In this document: positions 1 to 5,532 of the stretch, one piece after another
How positions within the stretch are numbered: the stretch's first letter is position 1
Layout: every line of letters begins with the position of its first letter
From: an uncultured Collinsella sp.
GTDB lineage: Bacteria > Actinomycetota > Coriobacteriia > Coriobacteriales > Coriobacteriaceae
Assembly: GCA_900752345.1 (NCBI GenBank)
Contig: CAADVA010000191.1
Span: 1 to 5,908, forward strand
Length of the DNA stretch: 5,908 bases
Direction: 5' to 3'
Program-made: the position numbers and the translations under genes
The notes under the pieces: model-generated
The model's database searches: none
What the model was told of the DNA's origin: nothing
What the model saw: only the letters and a program-made list of their open reading frames with translations

Positions 1-1
1 C

Positions 2-118
2 CTGCCGCTTGCGGTCGGCGTGTTTGCGGGCCTGGACATCTGGGGCCGCGCGACTATCAAGACCGATGCCGGCGAGCAGGAGTTTCCGCCCGAGGCCGTA
101 CGGATTCGCGGGCTGTAA
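2..118 (+). CDS. C-terminal fragment, probable biotin-protein ligase (BirA-like), 5' end outside window
   Basis: An open frame enters from the left edge and stops at TAA 116-118, leaving 38 residues that end in VRIRGL. The segment AGLDIWGRATIKTDAGEQ followed by FPPEAVRIR has the rhythm of the small SH3-like C-terminal domain of bacterial biotin-[acetyl-CoA carboxylase] ligases: a G-(I/L)-D turn, an alternating hydrophobic strand, an acidic DxGE turn, then a short strand ending in a basic residue. That family attaches biotin to carboxyl carrier proteins in the cytoplasm. Context supports it mildly, because birA and coaX are frequent neighbours in bacteria and coaX lies about 1.5 kb downstream, although on the other strand. 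The catalytic domain is not in the window, so this is a tentative call; another enzyme with a small beta-barrel tail would look similar. Confidence 0.45.
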   Translation: MPLAVGVFAGLDIWGRATIKTDAGEQEFPPEAVRIRGL

Positions 119-156
119 CGCGAGGCGCCCGCGTTCAAAGATAACGATGACAACGG

Positions 157-198
157 AAGCCCTCTTCGGCCTTGAACTGCACCGGGGAGGGCTTTCGC
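157..198 (+). terminator. Terminator-like hairpin after the first gene
   Basis: AAGCCCTC (157-164) pairs with GAGGGCTT (187-194), and CGG (167-169) with CCG (182-184), enclosing a 12-nt loop. It starts 39 nt past the stop codon at 118. The T tract is only three bases before CGCG, so termination may be inefficient. Confidence 0.45.
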
Positions 199-221
199 GT
201 GACTGCAGTGCGGCATCTCGG

Positions 222-266
222 TCCTATTCCTCAAAATTGAAAAAATTTCGTTTTTGAGGAATAGGA
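222..266. repeat. 45-bp palindrome, copy 1
   Basis: Arms TCCTATTCCTCAAAA (222-236) and its exact reverse complement (252-266) flank a 15-nt core. The core is itself nearly palindromic (GAAA 239-242 against TTTC 246-249), so the element is symmetrical about base 244 except for one mismatch and one wobble per side. The same element recurs at 310-350 and 1581-1625 and nowhere else that I see in this window. There is no T-run after it, so it is not a classical terminator. A protein-binding site or a hairpin-forming element is more likely. Confidence 0.9.
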
Positions 267-292
267 TTAAGGCGGTTCGGTCTTTCGCGAGG

Positions 293-298
293 TATATT
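293..298 (+). promoter_or_regulatory. Possible -10 box for the first ATPase gene
   Basis: TATATT matches the sigma-70 -10 consensus at five of six positions and lies between palindrome copies 1 and 2. I find no convincing -35 hexamer at 16-18 bp upstream. If used, transcription would begin just before palindrome 2, placing that palindrome in the leader RNA. Confidence 0.3.
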
Positions 299-309
299 CG
301 CTACAGAGT

Positions 310-350
310 CTATTCCTCAAAACTGAAAATTTTTCGTTTTTGAGGAATAG
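310..350. repeat. 41-bp palindrome, copy 2, in the ATPase leader
   Basis: Arms CTATTCCTCAAAA (310-322) and the exact reverse complement (338-350) surround a core with GAAAA (325-329) against TTTTC (331-335), centred on base 330. It lacks the outermost two bases of each arm seen in copies 1 and 3. It ends 14 nt before the Shine-Dalgarno sequence at 365, so binding or folding here could affect expression of the ATPase gene. Confidence 0.9.
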
Positions 351-376
351 CGATAAAAGACCGCGAGGAGGTCCCA

Positions 377-1573
377 ATGAAACTCATCAATAGAACGTCA
401 TATATGGACACGTTGACGAGCCTTATTGGCGTGCCGGACATCAAAGTCATCACGGGCATCCGCCGTAGCGGTAAATCAAAATTGCTCGAGGCCCTCCGCG
501 ATTACGTGGAGGCAAATCTGTCCAATTCGAATGTCATCCATATCAACTACAACCTCGATGAGTTCGAGAATCTGCTCGAGTATCACGCGTTGCTCGCCTA
601 TGTAAAAGATCATCGAGTGTCCGACAAGCAAAACTTCCTGCTTATCGACGAGGTTCAGATGTGCGACGGCTTTGAACGCGCGATTAACAGCCTTCACGCA
701 TCCGAGCAGTACGACATCTTCATCACCGGATCGAATGCCTTTTTGCTGTCGAGCGATCTGTCGACGCTCTTTACGGGGCGCACCTTCGAGATCGAGGTTT
801 TCCCATTCTCGTTTGAGGAGTATCGTCTCTATGGCGATGAGGGCGAGGTCGACCGCGACTTCGATGAGTACGCGAGAACCGGCGGTATGTCCGGCTCTTA
901 CCCTTATCCACTGCAGGAGCAGCGCTATCAATATCTCTCCAACGTCTTTAAGACGCTCATCGTGAGGGATATCGTGCAGCGGCATAACGTGAGAAACGAA
1001 TCGGCGCTGCTACGCATTGCCGATTACATGATGGACAACGTTTCCAACATTACGTCGGCACGCAACATTACTGATGCATTAAATGCGGATGGGCTAAAGA
1101 TTACGAACAAGACGGTCGGCACGTACATGGGGTACCTGTGCGATGCGTTTGCCTTCTATAAAGTTCGTCGGTACGACATACGCGGCAAAAAATACCTTAA
1201 GAGCGGCGAGAAGTACTATCTGGCGGACCATGCGTTTAAATATGCGCTTCTTGGTACACGTGATATGGACTGGGGCCGCGTATACGAGAACATGGTGGCA
1301 ATCGAGCTGCTGCGCCGCGGATACGAGGTATACGTCGGTGTACTCTATAAAAAGGAAATAGACTTTGTAGCAATCAAGCGGAGCGAGAAACTCTACATTC
1401 AGGTGAGCGACGACATCAGCTCGGATAAGACATTTGAACGCGAGATTTCGCCACTGCTGAGCATTGGCGATGCGTATCCCAAGATGATTCTCGCCCGCAC
1501 GCATCATGAGGCCACGGACCGCGATGGGGTGCAGATCGTGGACCTGGCGAGGTGGCTGTGCGGCGAGGCGTAG
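377..1573 (+). CDS. AAA-type ATPase with DUF4143-like C-terminal domain
   Basis: A complete 398-residue cytoplasmic protein. The N-terminal half is a P-loop ATPase of the AAA_14 type: Walker A GIRRSGKS (27-34), Walker B FLLIDEVQ (87-94, D91/E92), a sensor-like ITGSN (116-120), a conserved GR (134-135) and the family PFSF motif (143-146). After a helical winged-helix-like middle region, the C-terminal part carries the degenerate nuclease-like core typical of DUF4143: E304/E310, EIDF (327-330) and IQVS (341-344). Where PD-(D/E)xK nucleases have a lysine it has serine, so cleavage is doubtful, but this is usual in the family. The start is supported by GAGGAGGT at 365-372. Cellular roles of DUF4143 ATPases are mostly unknown. 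No signal peptide or membrane segment is seen. The gene looks less GC-rich in third positions than coaX or the oxidoreductase, suggesting separate ancestry. It stands alone, bracketed by palindromes, convergent with coaX. Family assignment is firm; function is not. Confidence 0.88.
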   Translation: MKLINRTSYMDTLTSLIGVPDIKVITGIRRSGKSKLLEALRDYVEANLSNSNVIHINYNLDEFENLLEYHALLAYVKDHRVSDKQNFLLIDEVQMCDGFERAINSLHASEQYDIFITGSNAFLLSSDLSTLFTGRTFEIEVFPFSFEEYRLYGDEGEVDRDFDEYARTGGMSGSYPYPLQEQRYQYLSNVFKTLIVRDIVQRHNVRNESALLRIADYMMDNVSNITSARNITDALNADGLKITNKTVGTYMGYLCDAFAFYKVRRYDIRGKKYLKSGEKYYLADHAFKYALLGTRDMDWGRVYENMVAIELLRRGYEVYVGVLYKKEIDFVAIKRSEKLYIQVSDDISSDKTFEREISPLLSIGDAYPKMILARTHHEATDRDGVQIVDLARWLCGEA

Positions 1574-1580
1574 CAGAAAG

Positions 1581-1625
1581 TCCTATTCCTCAAAATTGAA
1601 AAATTTTCGTTTTTGAGGAATAGGA
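1581..1625. repeat. 45-bp palindrome, copy 3, downstream of the ATPase
   Basis: Arms TCCTATTCCTCAAAA (1581-1595) and reverse complement (1611-1625) are identical to copy 1; the core GAAAA (1598-1602) pairs with TTTTC (1604-1608) about base 1603. It starts 8 nt after the ATPase stop and ends 48 bp from the coaX stop on the other strand, so it lies in the convergent gap. It could slow transcription from both sides, but it lacks a T tract and its stem is A/T-rich. The outward flank CCGA (1626-1629) is the inverse of TCGG (218-221) left of copy 1. Confidence 0.9.
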
Positions 1626-1672
1626 CCGATGCGTTGCCTAGTTCGCCGCTCGTACTCGACTTAAGCCCCGCC

Positions 1673-2446
1673 TTACCCCAGCTCCTGCGTGCGGCGGTAG
1701 ATTTCGCAGATGCCCTTGATGGTGAGCTGTCCATCGACCACGTCGAAGGCGTCGGTCGAATCGGCGACGATGCCGGCGAGACCGCCCGTGGCGATAACGG
1801 TGGCGTCCTCGCGGCCCAGCTCGCGCTTCATGCGCGCGACCAGGCCCTCGGCCATGGCGGCGGCGCCCATCACGGCGCCGACCTTGATGCACTCCTCGGT
1901 ATCGCGGCCGATGGCGTGCTCCGGCGCCTCGAGCGGAACGCTGGCGAGCTTGGCGGCACGGGCGGCAAGCGCGTCCATGGAGATGCGGATGCCCGGCGCG
2001 ATCGCTCCGCCAATGTAATAACCGTCCTCATCGATGACGTCGATATTGGTCGCGGTGCCAAAGTCCACCACGATCGCCGGCGCGCCGTAGAAAGTTTCGG
2101 CCGCAACGGCGTTGGCGACGCGGTCGGCACCCACGGCCTGGGGGCGCGCCGCGCGCAGCTTGGTCACCGCGGCCGTCTGCGGCCCGATGACGATGGCATC
2201 CGCGGCAATGCGGTCGGCCACGGCGTGCCACTCGCGCGAGAGCTGCGGCACCACGCCGGCAAAGGCGATCGCGTCGACCGCATCGAGCGAAAGGCCGTAC
2301 ATCTTAAAGAAACCCATCAGGCGCACGTGGATCTCGTCCGCGGTATAGGAGCGGTCGGTGGGCATACGCCACGACTGCACCAGCTCGTCTCCGTCAAACA
2401 GACCCATGGCCGTCTGCGTGTTTCCCATATCGATAGCGAGCAGCAT
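1673..2446 (-). CDS. coaX: Type III pantothenate kinase
   Basis: A complete 257-residue cytoplasmic enzyme, the usual length for the family. It phosphorylates pantothenate, the first step of coenzyme A synthesis. Type III enzymes belong to the ASKHA superfamily and typically need a monovalent cation and resist CoA feedback. Motifs seen: the N-terminal phosphate-binding DMGNT (6-10), GADR (106-109, with D108 the expected catalytic base), DFGTAT (128-133) and GGAIAPG (146-152), then a conserved ATGG (219-222). I start at ATG 2446-2444, because MLLAIDMGNT is the canonical family N-terminus and a GGGAG Shine-Dalgarno (complement of 2452-2456) lies 5 nt upstream. The frame stays open far upstream, across the tRNA, but that extension is not coding. 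The gene is convergent with the ATPase and divergent from the tRNA. All key residues are present. Confidence 0.96.
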   Translation of the reverse strand: MLLAIDMGNTQTAMGLFDGDELVQSWRMPTDRSYTADEIHVRLMGFFKMYGLSLDAVDAIAFAGVVPQLSREWHAVADRIAADAIVIGPQTAAVTKLRAARPQAVGADRVANAVAAETFYGAPAIVVDFGTATNIDVIDEDGYYIGGAIAPGIRISMDALAARAAKLASVPLEAPEHAIGRDTEECIKVGAVMGAAAMAEGLVARMKRELGREDATVIATGGLAGIVADSTDAFDVVDGQLTIKGICEIYRRTQELG

Positions 2447-2482
2447 GTCTACTCCCAGTGTTGGCATAAAAGGACGCGCACC

Positions 2483-2490
2483 ATTGTATA
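2483..2490 (-). promoter_or_regulatory. Possible -10 region of coaX
   Basis: On the minus strand the bases read TATACAAT, containing TACAAT (five of six to the -10 consensus) about 36 bp before the coaX start. No good -35 hexamer is present, so this is tentative. Confidence 0.3.
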
Positions 2491-2491
2491 C

Positions 2492-2507
2492 GCGCCGTCG
2501 ACGGCGC
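2492..2507. promoter_or_regulatory. 16-bp perfect palindrome upstream of coaX
   Basis: GCGCCGTCGACGGCGC is a perfect palindrome directly upstream of the candidate coaX -10 box, where an operator or activator site might sit. In GC-rich DNA such a palindrome can also arise by chance, so a regulatory role is only a suggestion. Confidence 0.3.
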
Positions 2508-2582
2508 TCGGCTGCGATTCGGTTACAGTGATATGGGCTGAGGGGTTTAAATATGAAGGAATTATGCTCTACGAGATTTTCC

Positions 2583-2611
2583 TTGCCGTTTACCGAACTC
2601 CCGCGTAATAT
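2583..2611 (+). promoter_or_regulatory. Promoter for tRNA-fMet
   Basis: TTGCCG (2583-2588, four of six to the -35 consensus) and TAATAT (2606-2611, four of six to the -10) are separated by exactly 17 bp. Transcription would start near 2618, giving a leader of about 25 nt before the mature tRNA at 2643, a normal distance for a single tRNA gene. Confidence 0.5.
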
Positions 2612-2642
2612 TCTTTCTTGCGCACATGAGGCGCCCAGACAT

Positions 2643-2719
2643 TGCGGGGTGGAGCAGTCTGGTAGCTCGCCGGGCTCATAACCCGGAGGTCGTAGGTTCA
2701 AATCCTGCCCCCGCGACCA
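2643..2719 (+). tRNA. Initiator tRNA-fMet (anticodon CAT)
   Basis: A 77-nt cloverleaf with encoded CCA (2717-2719). The anticodon stem-loop is CCGGG-CTCATAA-CCCGG, with the three consecutive G:C pairs (29-31 with 39-41) that direct initiator tRNA to the ribosomal P site. The D arm starts GGAGC and closes GCTC, giving the purine 11 : pyrimidine 24 pair typical of initiators. The T loop is TTCAAAT. The acceptor stem has six Watson-Crick pairs (2644-2649 with 2709-2714); position 1 is T (2643) and position 72 is G (2715), giving a weak wobble rather than the usual C1-A72 mismatch. It is transcribed alone, with a promoter upstream and a terminator directly after. Confidence 0.97.
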
Positions 2720-2728
2720 AGAACTTGC

Positions 2729-2760
2729 AGCTCGTCGGCCTAGCCGGCGAGCTTTTTTGT
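2729..2760 (+). terminator. Intrinsic terminator of tRNA-fMet
   Basis: GCTCGTCGGC (2730-2739) pairs with GCCGGCGAGC (2743-2752) with one G-T wobble and a 3-nt loop, followed by six Ts (2753-2758). It begins 10 nt after the CCA end. Confidence 0.93.
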
Positions 2761-2808
2761 TATTGCGGATCAATGTTTTCGACCCAGTTCTCAACTTCCC
2801 AAACAAAA

Positions 2809-3290
2809 TCTCGATCTGTAACATCTGGACCCGATTTGGGCGGCTAGGTGTTACAGATCGAGATGTTTCGGCAGGACGATCTTTGTTTGTCTAAATCTGT
2901 AACACGAGGGACGGATTTTGCCGAGTTGTTGTTACAGATTGAGATTTTCTAGCAGGCGGGTTTGGTTTGTCTTGATCTGTAACACCTGGGGTCGTTTTTG
3001 GCCGATGGATGTTACAGATCGAGACATTTTGTTGGGACGGTTCCCGTTGTCCCGATCTGTAACGGGTAGGGGCCAAAAGTGGGCCTAGATGTTACAGATT
3101 GAGATGTTTGGTCGGACCGAATTTGTTCGTCTCGATTTGTAACATCTAGGGTCGTTTTTGGTCTGTAAGTGTTACAGATCGAGATTTTCCGACGGACCGC
3201 TCCCGTTTGTCTTGATCTGTAACAGTAAGACCCGGTTTTTGCCGAGTAACTGTTACAGATTGAGACGAACCGACGGGCCGTCCCGCCCCA
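2809..3290. repeat. Array of six ~80-bp palindromic units (12 alternating half-sites)
   Basis: Each unit has a left half-site resembling TCTCGATCTGTAACA and a right half-site that is its reverse complement, with 25-26 nt between. Left half-sites start at 2809, 2890, 2970, 3050, 3130 and 3210; right half-sites at 2849, 2930, 3010, 3090, 3170 and 3251. The motif thus recurs every 40 or 41 bp with strand alternating. Unit 1 has perfect 15-bp arms; others differ by one to three bases, mostly in the outer part, while TGTAAC is almost invariant. The intervening segments are also related (loops with a GG...TTTT...CC core, linkers ending in GTTTG or similar), so the whole 80 bp is repeated. The last linker continues recognisably to about 3290. 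No gene fits: 80 is not a multiple of three and no frame has a ribosome site. It lies between the tRNA terminator and the oxidoreductase gene. Function unknown. Confidence 0.95.
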
Positions 3291-3325
3291 TCCACCTGCC
3301 GTCACCTGATATTCGCCGATTTTCG

Positions 3326-3355
3326 TTGTGCCGCCGTGCTCTCATGCCATATCCT
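3326..3355 (+). promoter_or_regulatory. Weak candidate promoter for the oxidoreductase gene
   Basis: TTGTGC (3326-3331) and TATCCT (3350-3355) are 18 bp apart and match consensus at three and four positions. This is the best pair I see in the gap between the repeat array and the gene; the real promoter may differ. Confidence 0.25.
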
Positions 3356-3393
3356 CTAGACAACTACGCGGCACCATCGCCGCCGCGCCTACA

Positions 3394-3400
3394 AGAGAGG
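3394..3400 (+). promoter_or_regulatory. Ribosome binding site that decides the oxidoreductase start
   Basis: AGAGAGG ends 1 nt before the in-frame ATG at 3402, too close for use, but 7 nt before the ATG at 3408, an ideal distance. The second ATG is therefore the likely start. Confidence 0.7.
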
Positions 3401-3407
3401 AATGTCC

Positions 3408-5438
3408 ATGACCGCACCTGCATCCAAACTGCTCCAGCCCATTACGGTTGGCCCCCTTGAGCTCAAGAACCGCATTATGTTCCCGCCGCTGACCACCGGC
3501 TACGAGGAGCGCGACGGCTCCATTGGCGAGCGCAGCCTGGCTTTTTACGAGCGCCTGGCCCGTGGCGGCGTGAGCTACATCGTCATTGGCGACGTCGCTC
3601 CCGTCATGACCGCGAGCCCCACGCCCAAGCTGGCGACCGACGCCCAGATCCCCACGTTTAAGGCGCTGGCCGACGCCGTCCACAAGCACGGTGCCAAGGT
3701 CGCGCTGCAGCTGTTCCACCCCGAGTACGACGTGCCCGGCGTCGGCCGCATGGTCATGGGATCCATGGCCGCCGCCAAGGCCGCGCAGGAAGCCAAGGCC
3801 GCCGGCGACGAGGAGACCTTTGCCGCCAAGATGGCCGAGTCCAACGAGATCCGCAAGCAGGCATATGCCAAGCTGCACCACGACATGCAGCACTTTGTGA
3901 ACGAGGCGAGTGTGGAGCAGCTCACCCAGATCAAGGAGGCCATCGCCGCCTCGGCCGCCCGCGCGCAGCAGGCCGGCATTGACGCCATCGAGGTCCACGG
4001 CGACCGCCTGGTGGGTTCGCTGTGCTCGGCCATCCTCAACCAGCGCACCGACGAGTACGGTGGCTCGTTCGAGAACCGCGTTCGCTACGCGCTGGAGGTC
4101 GTCGCCGCCATTAAGGAGGCCGCGCCGCAGCTGATGGTGGAGTACAAGCTCCCCGTGATCATGGAGAACCCCGACGGCACGCCGCGCGGTAAGGGCGGCC
4201 TGCAGCCCGACGAGGCCTGCGAGTTTGCCAAGCTGCTCGAGGGCGCGGGCATCGACATGATCCAGGTTGCACAGGCAAATCACACCGGCAACATGGGCGA
4301 CACCATTCCGCCCATGGGCGCCATGCCCTACAACTGGACGCTGCCCGTGGCCGAGCGCGTCAAGGCCCTGGTCTCCGTGCCGGTGGCAACCGTCGGTCGT
4401 GTTGTCTCGGTCGAGGCCGGCGAGAAGATTCTGGAAGACGGCGCGGCCGACATCATCGCCTATGGCCGCTCGCTCATGTGCGACCCCGACATTGCGCTGA
4501 AGGCCGCCACGGGCGAGCCCATTCGCGAGTGCCTCAACTGCAATAAGGGCTGTGTCGACGCGATTCAAAACCGCAAGTACATCTCGTGCGTGCTTAATGC
4601 CGAGAACGGCGACGAGGCGACCATCGCCATCAAGCCGGGCGAGGGCGACAAGAAGATCGCCGTGGTGGGCGGCGGTATTGCCGGCCTGGAGGCCGCGCGC
4701 GTGGCGGCCAAGCGCGGCTACGACGTGACCGTCTACGAGGCGAGCGATTATCTGGGCGGCCAGATTGTGCTGGCGGCCGCGCCTCCGCGCAAGGACGAGA
4801 TCATGCGCTCGGTCGAGTATTACAAGAAGATTCTGCCTGACCTGGGCGTGAAGGTTGAGCTCAACCATGTCGCTACCGCCGAGGACCTCAACGCCGCCGA
4901 TGCCGCGATTGTGGCCGTGGGCGCGCACGACGTGGTCATCCCCGTTCCGGGTGCCGATTCGGACAAGGTCGTCTCGAGCTGGGACGTGCTGGCTGGCAAG
5001 GTGGAGCTTACGGGCCGCGTCGCCGTTATCGGCGGTGGCCTGGTGGGCACCGAGACTGCCGAGTACCTGCTGCAGCACGGCTGCGAGGTGGCGATCGTGG
5101 AGATGCTCGACAAGATTGCCGCGGGCGAGTCCGAGACCATTCTGCCGCTGATTATGAGCGACTTTGCCGAGCACAACGTGGAGCAGCATGTTAAGACCCG
5201 TTTGACCGCCATTACCGATGAGGGCGTGGAGGCCATTCGCACCACCGAGGACGGCGCCGAGGAGCCGGTGAAGATTGCCTGCGATTACATGGTGATGGCC
5301 GTGGGCTCCAAGGCCAACGCGTTTGACCTGGACGGCGTGACGGTGCCCGTGACCTGCGTGGGCGACTGCTCGGGCGAGCGCACCGCCGACATCGCGAGCG
5401 CCATTCGCACGGCATATCACGCGGCCAACGAGCTCTAA
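3408..5438 (+). CDS. FMN/FAD/4Fe-4S enoate (2,4-dienoyl-CoA) reductase-family oxidoreductase
   Basis: A 676-residue soluble enzyme, the normal length for the family of 2,4-dienoyl-CoA reductase, 2-enoate reductase and BaiCD/BaiH bile-acid enzymes. Residues about 5-360 form an Old-Yellow-Enzyme-like FMN barrel (LKNRIMFPPL 19-28; QLFHPEY 101-107; NQRTDEYGGSFENR 211-224; GRSLMCDP 353-360). C375, C378, C382 and C394 give the C-x2-C-x3-C-x11-C 4Fe-4S site. Dinucleotide-binding motifs follow: GGGIAG (421-426) for FAD, GGGLVG (542-547) for NAD(P)H, and a closing GDCSGERTADIASAI (652-666). Electrons should flow NAD(P)H to FAD to 4Fe-4S to FMN to an activated C=C bond. Oddly, the usual HGY active-site tyrosine region reads HGDRLVGSL (197-205), and 119-172 is a charged, alanine-rich helical stretch. 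Substrate cannot be assigned; a role in gut enoate, bile-acid or xenobiotic reduction is speculation. It appears monocistronic. Confidence 0.9.
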   Translation: MTAPASKLLQPITVGPLELKNRIMFPPLTTGYEERDGSIGERSLAFYERLARGGVSYIVIGDVAPVMTASPTPKLATDAQIPTFKALADAVHKHGAKVALQLFHPEYDVPGVGRMVMGSMAAAKAAQEAKAAGDEETFAAKMAESNEIRKQAYAKLHHDMQHFVNEASVEQLTQIKEAIAASAARAQQAGIDAIEVHGDRLVGSLCSAILNQRTDEYGGSFENRVRYALEVVAAIKEAAPQLMVEYKLPVIMENPDGTPRGKGGLQPDEACEFAKLLEGAGIDMIQVAQANHTGNMGDTIPPMGAMPYNWTLPVAERVKALVSVPVATVGRVVSVEAGEKILEDGAADIIAYGRSLMCDPDIALKAATGEPIRECLNCNKGCVDAIQNRKYISCVLNAENGDEATIAIKPGEGDKKIAVVGGGIAGLEAARVAAKRGYDVTVYEASDYLGGQIVLAAAPPRKDEIMRSVEYYKKILPDLGVKVELNHVATAEDLNAADAAIVAVGAHDVVIPVPGADSDKVVSSWDVLAGKVELTGRVAVIGGGLVGTETAEYLLQHGCEVAIVEMLDKIAAGESETILPLIMSDFAEHNVEQHVKTRLTAITDEGVEAIRTTEDGAEEPVKIACDYMVMAVGSKANAFDLDGVTVPVTCVGDCSGERTADIASAIRTAYHAANEL

Positions 5439-5464
5439 GCAAGAAAGCTATCGCGTATTGAGTG

Positions 5465-5500
5465 GGCGGGGAGTGCCGTATCGGTGCTCCCCGCCTTTTT
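5465..5500 (+). terminator. Intrinsic terminator of the oxidoreductase gene
   Basis: A 14-bp stem, GGCGGGGAGTGCCG (5465-5478) with CGGTGCTCCCCGCC (5482-5495), contains two adjacent G-T wobbles, has a 3-nt loop and is followed by five Ts. It starts 27 bp past the stop codon and marks the end of the transcript. Confidence 0.95.
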
Positions 5501-5532
5501 GCCAATAAGAGGTGCTCTGACCAGCGGGTTTA

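Noticed and set aside
9..257. 82-codon open frame at the left edge
   Set aside because: It overlaps the C-terminal coding end in another frame and runs into palindrome copy 1. Its composition is not protein-like and it has no ribosome site.
1581..1625. Palindrome copy 3 as an ordinary intrinsic terminator
   Set aside because: The stem is A/T-rich, no T tract follows on either strand, and near-identical copies occur upstream of the gene, so termination is not its main explanation.
1613..2608. Long open frame on the plus strand across coaX
   Set aside because: It is the antisense of coaX, whose motifs (DMGNT, GADR, DFGTAT) are unmistakable on the minus strand. The plus frame lacks a ribosome site and begins inside palindrome copy 3.
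2643..2719. tRNA gene as an integration site (attB) for a mobile element
   Set aside because: I see no duplicate of the tRNA 3' end in the window and no integrase, so nothing supports it.
2447..2824. N-terminal extension of coaX on the minus strand
   Set aside because: The frame stays open, but it would run antisense through the tRNA and its terminator. The family N-terminus and a ribosome site mark 2446 as the start.
2809..3265. CRISPR array
   Set aside because: The repeated motif is only 15 bp and alternates in orientation, the intervals resemble each other, and no cas gene is visible. It is a tandem palindromic repeat, not direct repeats with unrelated spacers.
2891..3460. Small open frames within the repeat array, both strands
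   Set aside because: They are made of repeat sequence, the 80-bp period is out of frame, and there are no ribosome sites. They are likely sources of spurious hypothetical proteins.
3342..5420. Very long open frame on the minus strand opposite the oxidoreductase gene
   Set aside because: It is the antisense shadow of a GC-rich gene. The translation is rich in Gly, Ala, His, Leu and Val with no recognisable domain, while the plus strand has clear flavin and Fe-S motifs.
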